Below, piece by piece: positions 1 to 5,080 of a DNA stretch of 8,280 nucleotides. Each line of letters starts with the position of its first letter. Position 1 is the stretch's first letter. The notes under the pieces were generated by a model, which was not told where the DNA came from, searched no databases, and worked only from the letters and a program-made list of their open reading frames with translations. This DNA comes from Cyanobacteriota bacterium (GTDB lineage: Bacteria > Cyanobacteriota > Cyanobacteriia > Phormidesmidales > Phormidesmidaceae), in contig JAQCHG010000048.1 in assembly GCA_027619675.1 (NCBI GenBank), positions 1 through 8,280 on the forward strand, read 5' to 3'. Made by a program: the position numbers and the translations under genes.

Positions 1-474
1 ATCATCCCCAGCACCGCCACATCCCAAGGCACCGGACTGGGGTTAACCATTAGCCAACATTTGGCCACGGCCTTGGGGGGGCATCTGATGCTGTGTAGCG
101 ACGTGGGTTTAGGTAGTACCTTTCATCTCACCTTGCCCGTGGTGGTGGCAGGACCCGCCAGTGCCCAAACGGCTTCCCAGACTCGGGCTTGGTTGCCCGA
201 CCCCACGCTCGGAGATGCCACCGTGGCCACCGCCGCCCTGCCCGCCCTATCCCTAGAAGCCGAGGCGATTCAGCACTTGACGCCCCTGTGGCTCCAGCAA
301 CTCCACAGCGCCGCTATCCTCTGTGATGACACCACCGTCGCCGCTCTGCTGGCGGAGCTGCCGCCCCAGGCGGCCTCCATTCAGGCCCACCTCAACCAAT
401 ATAACCAGGCCCTCCGTTTAGATGCGATCGCCGCCTTTGTGCAGGATCTTTGGCAACAGTCACCGCCCCCCTAG
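1..474 (+). CDS. Sensor histidine kinase, C-terminal fragment
   Basis: The 5' part lies outside the window; 157 residues remain. Residues 10-18 (GTGLGLTIS) are the G2 box of the HATPase_c ATP-binding fold. The closing strand region LGGHL...GLGSTFHLTLP (25-47) is typical of the end of that domain, so the protein is a sensor kinase that autophosphorylates on a histidine upstream. After the kinase core there is a linker of about 20 residues and then a C-terminal helical segment (about 70-157, rich in Leu, Ala and Gln). Segments of this kind are often seen at the end of cyanobacterial hybrid kinases, where their role is not well defined. Sensor domain, phospho-acceptor His and any receiver domain are not visible, so signal and partner are unknown. 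The gene converges on the LysR gene with 54 bp between the stop codons. Confidence 0.85.
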   Translation: MIPSTATSQGTGLGLTISQHLATALGGHLMLCSDVGLGSTFHLTLPVVVAGPASAQTASQTRAWLPDPTLGDATVATAALPALSLEAEAIQHLTPLWLQQLHSAAILCDDTTVAALLAELPPQAASIQAHLNQYNQALRLDAIAAFVQDLWQQSPPP

Positions 475-502
475 CCCCGCCCCGCCCCTATCCCTGGCAA
501 CA

Positions 503-524
503 GGTTGGCAAATTTATGCCACCC
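503..524. terminator. Small hairpin between convergent genes
   Basis: TGGCA (506-510) pairs with TGCCA (517-521) around a 6-nt AT-rich loop, and GG/CC extends the stem past one mismatch. It lies between the stops of the kinase (474) and the LysR gene (529), where a bidirectional terminator would be expected. No T-run follows on either strand, so terminator activity is only a guess. Confidence 0.3.
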
Positions 525-528
525 AGGT

Positions 529-1476
529 CTAAGGCATCGGGGCCGCCGCCGAATCCGATACTGAATCTAAGGCCGAATCCAATGCTGGATCCGATGGCAC
601 AGCAACTTGGAGGGCGTCTAGTAAGGCGTATACCGCTGGGGGCGCGAGGCTGGCCCGTAACCGCGAGGCCCCAATAGGGCGGGCGAGGTGAAAGGGTAAA
701 CGGCAGACCCGCACCCCCTCGGGAATGGGTTCTGCGGCTAGGCGCGGCATGATGGCAATGCCCAAGCCCTGCTGCACCATGCCCGTAATGGAAGAGTCGT
801 GGCGAATGCGGTAGCGGGGGGTGAGGGCGGGCTGCATTTGGGCCAGGTGCCCCTGGATGCGATCGGCACAACTGCCATGGCTGGAGGTGATTAGCGGATA
901 GGTGCGCAGATCCGTCAGGGTCAGTTGGGCATCCCGCAGGCCACTGTTGGGGGGCAGCAGGGCGATATATTCGTCCTCCAAGATGGGCTGGGTTTCAAAG
1001 TCTTCCCCCTCAAGGGTTTCCGCCACGCAAACGTCCACCTGCCCCTGGATTAGCAGTTGCTTTAATTGGTGGACTTCATCCACCTCGGTCAGGGTGATTT
1101 GAATGTGGGGATGGCGGCGGTGGAGGCGGGCGATCGCCCCCGGCAGCACATGGGTGGCGATGCTGCGAAAGGCGGCGATGCGCACCGTACCCCCCTGTAA
1201 GCCCTTTTCTTGGTTGGCGGCGGTCAAGATCCCCTCTAGGGAGGTCTGGATTTGCCGGGCATGGGCGGTTATGTGGTCCCCCACGGGGGTGAGTTGCGCC
1301 CCATGGCGACCCCGATGGAACAGCACCACCCCCAGTTCTTCTTCTAGGGTGGCGATCGCGTGGCTAATGGTGGACTGGTTGACCCCCAAGGTCAACGCCG
1401 CCTCGCTGAAATTGCCTTGGTCGGCCACCGCCAGCAGTGCCCGCAATTGAGAAAGCTTGATTTTCCAAAGATTCAT
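529..1476 (-). CDS. LysR-family transcriptional regulator
   Basis: A 315-residue protein with the LysR layout. An N-terminal winged helix-turn-helix (about 9-68; QLRALLAVADQGNFSEAA, then VNQSTISHAIATLEEELGV and LFHRG) is followed by a linker helix. A periplasmic-binding-protein-like effector domain runs from about residue 92 (GGTVRIAAF) to 292. Members are cytoplasmic tetramers that sense a small ligand and often control the divergent gene. Here the divergent neighbour is the 97-aa protein at 1752, and the shared upstream region carries a dyad at 1548-1571. The start at 1476 keeps the whole HTH but has no clear ribosome binding site. The last 20 or so residues (DPALDSALDSVSDS...) are a short repetitive low-complexity tail beyond the usual family end. 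Ligand and target genes cannot be told from sequence, and it does not look specifically like NtcB, CmpR or RbcR. Confidence 0.95.
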   Translation of the reverse strand: MNLWKIKLSQLRALLAVADQGNFSEAALTLGVNQSTISHAIATLEEELGVVLFHRGRHGAQLTPVGDHITAHARQIQTSLEGILTAANQEKGLQGGTVRIAAFRSIATHVLPGAIARLHRRHPHIQITLTEVDEVHQLKQLLIQGQVDVCVAETLEGEDFETQPILEDEYIALLPPNSGLRDAQLTLTDLRTYPLITSSHGSCADRIQGHLAQMQPALTPRYRIRHDSSITGMVQQGLGIAIMPRLAAEPIPEGVRVCRLPFHLARPIGASRLRASLAPPAVYALLDALQVAVPSDPALDSALDSVSDSAAAPMP

Positions 1477-1547
1477 AGGGCTAGGGGGAATGCCAACCCG
1501 TCGCCCTCAGGCTAACCCATCCCCCCCGGCCCTGATATCGATTTTGT

Positions 1548-1571
1548 GCATATTAGCCATTCATAGTATGC
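1548..1571. promoter_or_regulatory. Imperfect dyad, candidate LysR operator
   Basis: GCATATTA (1548-1555) and TAGTATGC (1564-1571) are inverted repeats matching at 7 of 8 positions with an 8-bp spacer. The T-N11-A spacing usual for LysR boxes is present (T1553, A1565). It lies 72 bp upstream of the LysR start and 181 bp upstream of the divergent 97-aa gene. Position and symmetry suggest autoregulation and control of the neighbour; binding is inferred. Confidence 0.4.
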
Positions 1572-1572
1572 G

Positions 1573-1601
1573 TGGGCAGTGTTGGTAGCCCTCGTTACAG
1601 T
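1573..1601 (+). promoter_or_regulatory. Weak candidate promoter for the 97-aa gene
   Basis: TGGGCA (1573-1578), a 17-bp spacer and TACAGT (1596-1601) each match the sigma-70 boxes at 4 of 6 positions. If used, transcription would start near 1608 and leave a leader of about 145 nt holding the palindrome at 1629-1644. A lone TTGACA at 1632-1637 has no matching -10 box at normal distance. Confidence 0.25.
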
Positions 1602-1628
1602 GGGAGCATAGGCGGATAAACGCCGGGA

Positions 1629-1644
1629 TCGTTGACATCAACGA
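1629..1644. promoter_or_regulatory. Perfect 16-bp palindrome, candidate operator
   Basis: TCGTTGA (1629-1635) and TCAACGA (1638-1644) are perfect inverted repeats separated by 2 bp (CA). This is a compact dyad of the kind bound by a homodimeric regulator, and it lies 107 bp upstream of the 97-aa gene. It differs from the dyad at 1548-1571, so it need not be a LysR site. Confidence 0.4.
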
Positions 1645-1656
1645 CCGACTGCTGGA

Positions 1657-1673
1657 CGGATTCAACCGGATTC
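1657..1673. repeat. Tandem 7-bp motif with 10-bp period
   Basis: CGGATTC occurs at 1657-1663 and again at 1667-1673, one helical turn apart, just downstream of the palindrome at 1629-1644. The spacing would place both copies on the same DNA face. Its role is unknown and chance is not excluded. Confidence 0.3.
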
Positions 1674-1751
1674 TCTAGCGGCTGGCAAGCCCCTCAGTCC
1701 CACCCGCCTTCAACACACCATCCACGACTCTCGTCACTTTTGGAGGATTCT

Positions 1752-2045
1752 ATGAGCACCTACACCCCCACCTCCACCGACTTACTCCAACGCGGCCAAT
1801 TTGACGCCCTCACGGTCGGTTCTCGCCACACAGTCTATGAGCCCAGCCGCATCGGTAGCGGGCTCAAAGCCGTGGCCACAGCGCTGATGACTTGGCTCAG
1901 CACCGGAACGGAACCCCACATCAGCAAGTTCATGCAGGGGAACACCGAGGTTTGGAAAGCCTACGACCCCGTGGGCGATCGCACCCTCTACTTCTACGAA
2001 GAAGACGAACTCCGGGCCTGGTTAGACCATCGCTTTTACCAATAG
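1752..2045 (+). CDS. Conserved-looking 97-aa protein of unknown function
   Basis: I do not recognise a named family. The start at 1752 is chosen because GGAGG (1742-1746) sits 5 nt upstream; the reading frame stays open upstream, but that part lies in non-coding leader. The protein is soluble, with no signal peptide, membrane segment or cysteine. Its N-terminal half (MSTYTPTSTDLL...SRHTVYE) is polar. A middle helix (about 36-50, LKAVATALMTWLS) leads to a C-terminal part with EVWKAYDPVGDRTLYFYEEDELRAWLDHRFYQ (66-97), rich in aromatic and acidic residues. That tail resembles the short aromatic and acidic ends of small cyanobacterial proteins I have seen, but I cannot give a function. It is transcribed divergently from the LysR gene and may be its target. 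A structured RNA-like region begins 8 nt after its stop. Confidence 0.75.
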   Translation: MSTYTPTSTDLLQRGQFDALTVGSRHTVYEPSRIGSGLKAVATALMTWLSTGTEPHISKFMQGNTEVWKAYDPVGDRTLYFYEEDELRAWLDHRFYQ

Positions 2046-2053
2046 CACACTGC

Positions 2054-2181
2054 TCTGGGCCGACGGTTGAGCCCTGCGTTCACCTCGGCCCAGAACCTCT
2101 GATGGCGGATAAATCAGAGGTCGGTGCGAAAAGTCCGTATCGGCCATTACCTGATGCGGCCCCTATTGGGGACTTTTACCG
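2054..2181 (+). ncRNA. Three abutting hairpins, putative structured RNA or 3' UTR
   Basis: Three stems follow one another without a gap. Hairpin 1 pairs 2054-2063 with 2085-2094 (10 bp, perfect, 21-nt loop). Hairpin 2 pairs 2095-2103 with 2113-2121 (9 bp, perfect, 9-nt loop). Hairpin 3 pairs 2122-2125 with 2178-2181 and, past a 3-nt bulge, 2129-2136 with 2170-2177 (12 bp in all). Its inner part can form GGCC/GGCC (2142-2145 with 2158-2161). The block starts 8 nt after the 97-aa gene and ends before the arsR-type promoter at 2221, so it belongs to the 3' end of the upstream transcript or is a separate small RNA. I recognise no known RNA family. Strand is assumed from the neighbours. Confidence 0.45.
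2160..2177 (+). terminator. Candidate intrinsic terminator competing with hairpin 3
   Basis: CCCC (2160-2163), TATT loop and GGGG (2168-2171) are followed by ACTTTT. This short GC stem with a small U-run is the best terminator candidate after the 97-aa gene. It shares G2170-G2171 and the TTTT run with the long stem of hairpin 3, so the two folds exclude each other. The stem is only 4 bp. Confidence 0.35.
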
Positions 2182-2220
2182 CTGCTAAACCGATGTTTTA
2201 GAACCACGACATTTGCTGAT

Positions 2221-2248
2221 TTGTCAATCCTAATTCGCCTGCTAGAAT
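2221..2248 (+). promoter_or_regulatory. Sigma-70 type promoter of the ArsR-family gene
   Basis: TTGTCA (2221-2226), a 16-bp spacer and TAGAAT (2243-2248) match the consensus boxes at 5 of 6 positions each. The predicted start near 2255 gives a leader of about 35 nt ahead of the ArsR start at 2291. ArsR-family repressors commonly bind over their own promoter; no clear dyad is visible here. Confidence 0.55.
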
Positions 2249-2290
2249 AACGGGGATCGCACGTATCACACACCGTTTGGAGCAAAACCG

Positions 2291-2659
2291 ATGGAGCCCG
2301 TGCCCCCAGAGGTGGTTCAGCAGGTGGCGGCCTACTTCAGTATTCTGAGTGAGCCCATGCGCCTCAAAATTCTGAACCTGCTGCGCGATGGCGAAAAGTG
2401 CGTCCAAGATTTGGTGGAGGCCACCGCCACCAGCCAAGCCAACGTTTCTAAACATCTGAAAGTGATGCTCCAGGCGGGGGTGCTGTCTCGCCGCACCCAA
2501 GGCACCTCCGCCTTTTATAGCGTTGCCGATGACCTCACCTTTGAGCTGTGTACCCTGGTGTGCGATCGCCTCGCTACCCGCATTGAGCAACAGGCCCAGC
2601 ATTTCCGCGCCTTTAGCCTCACCCCCAGCAATGGTCGCTCCCTGGTGGGGGGCCGCTAG
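2291..2659 (+). CDS. ArsR/SmtB-family transcriptional repressor
   Basis: A 122-residue winged-helix protein of typical ArsR length. Residues 14-31 (AYFSILSEPMRLKILNLL) form the first helices, 37-60 (CVQDLVEATATSQANVSKHLKVML) the helix-turn-helix, and 61-78 (QAGVLSRRTQGTSAFYSV) the beta wing. A dimerising C-terminal helix carries Cys87 and Cys91. GGAG at 2279-2282 lies 8 nt before the ATG. Classical arsenic and cadmium sensors of the family use ELCVCDL; here the equivalent segment EKCVQDL keeps only Cys37, so that thiol pair is broken. Sensing of metal or redox state through Cys37, Cys87 and Cys91 is possible but unproven. Its targets are not evident: no efflux pump or arsenate reductase is adjacent. 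Its own promoter makes it monocistronic or the first gene of a short unit. Confidence 0.95.
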   Translation: MEPVPPEVVQQVAAYFSILSEPMRLKILNLLRDGEKCVQDLVEATATSQANVSKHLKVMLQAGVLSRRTQGTSAFYSVADDLTFELCTLVCDRLATRIEQQAQHFRAFSLTPSNGRSLVGGR

Positions 2660-2693
2660 TCCAGCGCGGCGTAAGTTTGCCAACCGTTTCCTT

Positions 2694-2726
2694 GGGTGGG
2701 GGAGATGGGGAGCATGGGAGATAGGG
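2694..2726 (+). repeat. G-run tract, possible G-quadruplex
   Basis: Five runs of three or more G (2694-2696, 2698-2702, 2707-2710, 2716-2718, 2724-2726) are separated by 1-5 nt. The interval units AGAT, AGCAT and AGATA form a degenerate purine repeat. This fits the simple G3+N1-7 quadruplex pattern. It sits about 35 bp after the ArsR-type gene. Biological role is unknown. Confidence 0.4.
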
Positions 2727-2763
2727 AGTCAGAAGGTAGGGTTATTCGCGCCAAGCTTAACTA

Positions 2764-2802
2764 GGTTGCCAAAGGGCAACCCATCCTCTGGTTGTGATGG
2801 GT
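2764..2802. other. Two overlapping, mutually exclusive hairpins
   Basis: GGTTGCC (2764-2770) pairs with GGCAACC (2775-2781) around a 4-nt loop. ACCCATC (2779-2785) pairs with GATGGGT (2796-2802) around a 10-nt loop. The two stems share 2779-2781, so only one can form fully. No T-run follows on either strand. It may be a 3' end signal of the ArsR-type gene or part of an intergenic repeat. Confidence 0.35.
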
Positions 2803-2827
2803 CACCGCCCCTCGCGATCGCGGGTGC

Positions 2828-2929
2828 CTACAGGCGGGCAAAGGCGATCGCCGCTAGCCCAATTAACCCCAACAGCCCCAGGGGCACCCATAGGTCAATC
2901 CAGTTAATGGTGGCGGCACTGTCTAGCAT
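2828..2929 (-). CDS. Possible 33-aa single-span membrane peptide
   Basis: The frame reads MLDSAATINW, then a hydrophobic stretch (about 13-31, WVPLGLLGLIGLAAIAFA), and ends directly after an Arg-Leu. Size and layout resemble the many one-helix subunits of cyanobacterial photosynthetic and NDH-1 complexes, but I cannot match it to PetG, PetL, PetM, PetN, PsaI, PsaM or any Psb subunit. The frame is open further upstream to 3058. That extension runs through the inverted-repeat element and the hairpin repeat, so it is unlikely to be native coding sequence. No ribosome binding site precedes the 2929 start. It may be a real small gene, a remnant, or chance. Confidence 0.35.
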   Translation of the reverse strand: MLDSAATINWIDLWVPLGLLGLIGLAAIAFARL

Positions 2930-2963
2930 GGGGCGGTTAAGGGGATTTTTCGGAATGAATATC

Positions 2964-3032
2964 CTGTCGTAACCTGAGTTCGGGTTAAGCGGCATTCCCT
3001 TCATCGACTTATCCCAAACTGAGGCTGTCGTA
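2964..3032. mobile_element. Short inverted-repeat element with 8-bp target duplication (MITE-like)
   Basis: CTGTCGTA occurs at 2964-2971 and again at 3025-3032. Between the copies lie 53 bp (2972-3024) whose ends are imperfect inverted repeats: 2973-2989 begins CCTGAGTTCGGG, and the reverse complement of 3008-3024 begins CCTCAGTTTGGG (14 of 17 positions match). A direct repeat tightly bounding inverted termini is the signature of a transposition event. The element has no coding capacity, so it is either a MITE or an internally deleted insertion sequence. The 8-bp duplication fits families such as ISAs1 (8-10 bp) among others, but the parent family is not established. Confidence 0.5.
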
Positions 3033-3060
3033 GGTTGGTGTCGAGGTCCGAGACCCAACA
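3033..3060. repeat. Dispersed-type hairpin repeat (GGTTGG...CCCAAC)
   Basis: GTTGGTGTC (3034-3042) pairs with GACCCAAC (3052-3059), leaving one bulged T and a 9-nt loop. The pattern GTAGGTTGG...ACCCAACA resembles a palindromic intergenic repeat found in many copies in various bacterial genomes, including cyanobacteria. Copy number here cannot be seen in the window. Its left edge overlaps the direct repeat of the neighbouring inverted-repeat element, so that element appears to have inserted at its border. Confidence 0.4.
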
Positions 3061-3122
3061 GTCTGAGCAGGTCATTTCTTGATCAGAGATCCCCTAAAGC
3101 AGTGGACAGGAGCCCGAAGCTG

Positions 3123-3167
3123 GCATTTCCTCGGCCCACCTGCCTGGGAGGTGAGCCGAGGAAATGC
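3123..3167 (+). terminator. Long stable hairpin upstream of the pentapeptide gene
   Basis: GCATTTCCTCGGC (3123-3135) pairs perfectly with GCCGAGGAAATGC (3155-3167). After one C/A mismatch, 5 more pairs (3137-3141 with 3149-3153) close a 7-nt loop. Only TTT follows on the plus strand and nothing on the minus strand, so it is a weak fit to an intrinsic terminator despite the strong stem. It could insulate the pentapeptide gene from upstream read-through. Confidence 0.45.
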
Positions 3168-3262
3168 TTTACACGGCTTAGGAGCCCTGGTTGTTCACAT
3201 TTTATTCTGTATTCCTCGATACAAATTCCCCTAAAATGGTGGAGCCCTTAGAGGAGTTTGGT

Positions 3263-4186
3263 ATGGCGCAATTGACTGCTGCCCATGTGTTAGCCCAGTT
3301 GCAGTCGGGACAATCCCTCGCCCGAGCCGAATTGAGCCATCTCAACCTCAGTCAGCAGTGTTTAGATGGCGGTGACTTTTCGGGGGCCTATTTGCGGCGG
3401 GCAACACTCCAGGGGAGTTCTTGCCAAGCTGTGGATTTTTCCCTGGCCACGTTGGTGCTGGCGGATTTGTCCGGTGGGGATCTGACGGCAGCGTGCCTCA
3501 CGGACGCGAGCTTGATTCAGGCCCAGTTACCCCATGCCAAGCTCCAGGGGGCGATCGCGGCGTCAGCCAAACTGCATGGGGCCAACTTGACGGGGGTAGA
3601 TGCCCGTCAGGCCAATTTCAATGGGGCTGATTTGCGGAGCGTCACGGCTCCCCAATGCCGCTTTGATCACGCCAGTCTGGTGGGAGCCCGCCTAGAGGAG
3701 GCAAATTTCAGCCAGTCGAGCTTTACGGGTGCCCGCCTTAGCCGCACCGCCTGGATGGGGGCAACCCTGATGGGGGTGGCCTTTGCCGGGGCCGGGTTGG
3801 CCCAAGCCAAGTTTTCTAAGGCGCTGCTGCTGGGAGCAAACTTTTCAGAAGCGGATTTGCTGCGCTGCGACTTGTCTGAGGCGGATTTAACCGGGGCGGT
3901 TTTGCGCTCCACCCAGATGGACTGGGCGGACCTGTGGCACGCGGTGCTGATGGGGGCAGATTTGCGGCGGGCTTCCCTCTATGGGGCCAGTTTGGACTAC
4001 GCCAACCTGAGCCGGGCGGACCTGCGGGGGGCAGACCTGCGGGAGGCCAATTTAGAGCAGGCGCACCTGGCGGGGGTTTGTCTGGAGGGGGCCACCGTGC
4101 GGGGGGCGCTGTTTACGGCGGCCTCGGGGCTGACGGATAGCCAAAAGCAATGGCTGCGGCGGCACGGGGCGCTGAATGTGCGGTAA
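3263..4186 (+). CDS. Pentapeptide-repeat protein
   Basis: A 307-residue protein made almost wholly of A(D/N)LXX-type pentapeptides, from about residue 24 (LSHLNLSQQ) to 290. Examples are GANLTGVDARQANFNGADL and LSRADLRGADLREANLEQA. Such repeats fold into a right-handed quadrilateral beta-helix. A short N-terminal helix (AAHVLAQLQSGQSL) and a C-terminal cap (LTDSQKQWLRRHGAL) close the ends. The start at 3263 is chosen because GAGGAG (3251-3256) lies 6 nt before it. TAAAAT at 3232-3237 could serve as a -10 box, which would exclude the in-frame ATG at 3236 and TTG at 3191. There is no signal peptide, so it is probably cytosolic. Pentapeptide proteins are very abundant in cyanobacteria and mostly of unknown role; nothing here points to gyrase protection. 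It ends 4 bp from the convergent ChaN-like gene. Confidence 0.92.
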   Translation: MAQLTAAHVLAQLQSGQSLARAELSHLNLSQQCLDGGDFSGAYLRRATLQGSSCQAVDFSLATLVLADLSGGDLTAACLTDASLIQAQLPHAKLQGAIAASAKLHGANLTGVDARQANFNGADLRSVTAPQCRFDHASLVGARLEEANFSQSSFTGARLSRTAWMGATLMGVAFAGAGLAQAKFSKALLLGANFSEADLLRCDLSEADLTGAVLRSTQMDWADLWHAVLMGADLRRASLYGASLDYANLSRADLRGADLREANLEQAHLAGVCLEGATVRGALFTAASGLTDSQKQWLRRHGALNVR

Positions 4187-4190
4187 GCGG

Positions 4191-5069
4191 TTAGTTGCTG
4201 TACCAAAAGGCATCGGCGATCGCCCCCCCCGCTGCCTCAAAAAACTCGGGGGGATTCAGCAAAACAATGTGCTGGGTCACGTCCTCCCCTAGGCGGCGCT
4301 GGACGCGATCGGGAATGCCATAGCCGTAGATGACATGGCCATTCCCCGCCAGCACGATCACCTGGGTGGTGGGGTTAGCCCGCTTAAACTCAGCGATCGT
4401 CATCGCCATGGTTTCGTCCCAGGTGACTTGGGCGGCAAAAAAGTTATCGATGTCAAAGTTGCCGTGGGCACCGTGGGATCCAAAGGCATCCGCCACAAAG
4501 GCCCGGTATGCGTCGTTGCTGGTGTCGATCTGGTCGAGGGGGGGAATGTAGCGAAAGTCATCACCCGTCAGGCTCTCCAAACCCTCACGGGCAATTTGGC
4601 GGGTGATCTCCGCCGGGGCATTGAGGGCCAGCACAGGAATTTGGTGGGTTTGGGCAAAGCGGAGAAACGGGGCATAAAACTCCCAGGGAAAGCCCCACCG
4701 CGTCAGGTATTCCGTTTGCTCAACCAGTTCCGCTTCGGAAAGGTCCCCGGCGAGATAGCGATCAATAACGGGCTGAAACGGACGCTGAAACATCTCCAGG
4801 GCGATCGCCAGATCAGGGTTTTCGGCATACAGGGCCTCAAGGATGGCCAACTGGGCCGCATGATCGGCGGCACTGTCATGGCGTTCCCCCAGATAGACGA
4901 TATCGGCGGCCCGCAGCGCGGCAAAGGCGGCATCCTGGGTGCTGGACAGCGCAGCGGGCGCATCCCTGGACACCGTCCCCTCCTCCGCAGAGCAGGCCAG
5001 GGGCAGGGCCAGAAAAACGGCTCCCGCCAAGGCCCAACTCAGGCCCCAATGTCGAAGGGATCGCGCCAT
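4191..5069 (-). CDS. ChaN-family haem-binding periplasmic protein (DUF399)
   Basis: A 292-residue exported protein. Residues 1-28 form a signal peptide (basic MARSLRHW, hydrophobic core, then ACSA before EE). Cys26 is in a poor lipobox (PLAC), so soluble export or lipidation are both possible. The mature part carries the hallmarks of the ChaN/TIKI superfamily: YLGERHD with a second His (59-65, His70), ALEMFQRPFQPVIDRYL (90-106), RWGFPWEFYAPFLRFA (124-139) and AGNGHVIYGYGIPDR (241-255). Campylobacter ChaN binds a pair of hemes and is linked to iron uptake; other superfamily members are metalloproteases. The start at 5069 is an ATG; an in-frame TTG at 5078 is less likely because no spacing to a binding site remains. 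It follows the 72-aa gene by 11 nt, so it is probably the last gene of the cytochrome run. Heme binding here is inferred from family. Confidence 0.9.
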   Translation of the reverse strand: MARSLRHWGLSWALAGAVFLALPLACSAEEGTVSRDAPAALSSTQDAAFAALRAADIVYLGERHDSAADHAAQLAILEALYAENPDLAIALEMFQRPFQPVIDRYLAGDLSEAELVEQTEYLTRWGFPWEFYAPFLRFAQTHQIPVLALNAPAEITRQIAREGLESLTGDDFRYIPPLDQIDTSNDAYRAFVADAFGSHGAHGNFDIDNFFAAQVTWDETMAMTIAEFKRANPTTQVIVLAGNGHVIYGYGIPDRVQRRLGEDVTQHIVLLNPPEFFEAAGGAIADAFWYSN

Positions 5070-5080
5070 AGCATTCAAAC

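Noticed and set aside
541..600. Short repetitive DNA at the end of the LysR gene, considered as a frameshift or tandem repeat insertion.
   Set aside because: The frame is intact and only encodes a low-complexity Asp/Ser/Ala tail; the repeats are too degenerate to call.
1632..1751. Upstream extension of the 97-aa protein to 137 aa.
   Set aside because: The added part covers the palindrome and repeat motifs, has no initiation signal, and GGAGG sits directly before the ATG at 1752.
2185..2201. CTAAA/TTTAG hairpin after the triple-hairpin block.
   Set aside because: A five-pair AT-rich stem is too weak to count as a feature.
2198..2683. 161-aa open frame on the minus strand over the ArsR-type gene.
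   Set aside because: The plus strand has a complete winged-helix protein with promoter and ribosome binding site.
2930..3058. N-terminal extension of the 33-aa peptide to 76 aa.
   Set aside because: It would be translated through the inverted-repeat element and the hairpin repeat, which are later insertions.
3191..3262. 24-residue N-terminal extension of the pentapeptide protein from a TTG at 3191, or from the ATG at 3236.
   Set aside because: No ribosome binding site precedes either, and TAAAAT at 3232-3237 could be a -10 box. GAGGAG 6 nt before 3263 fits better.
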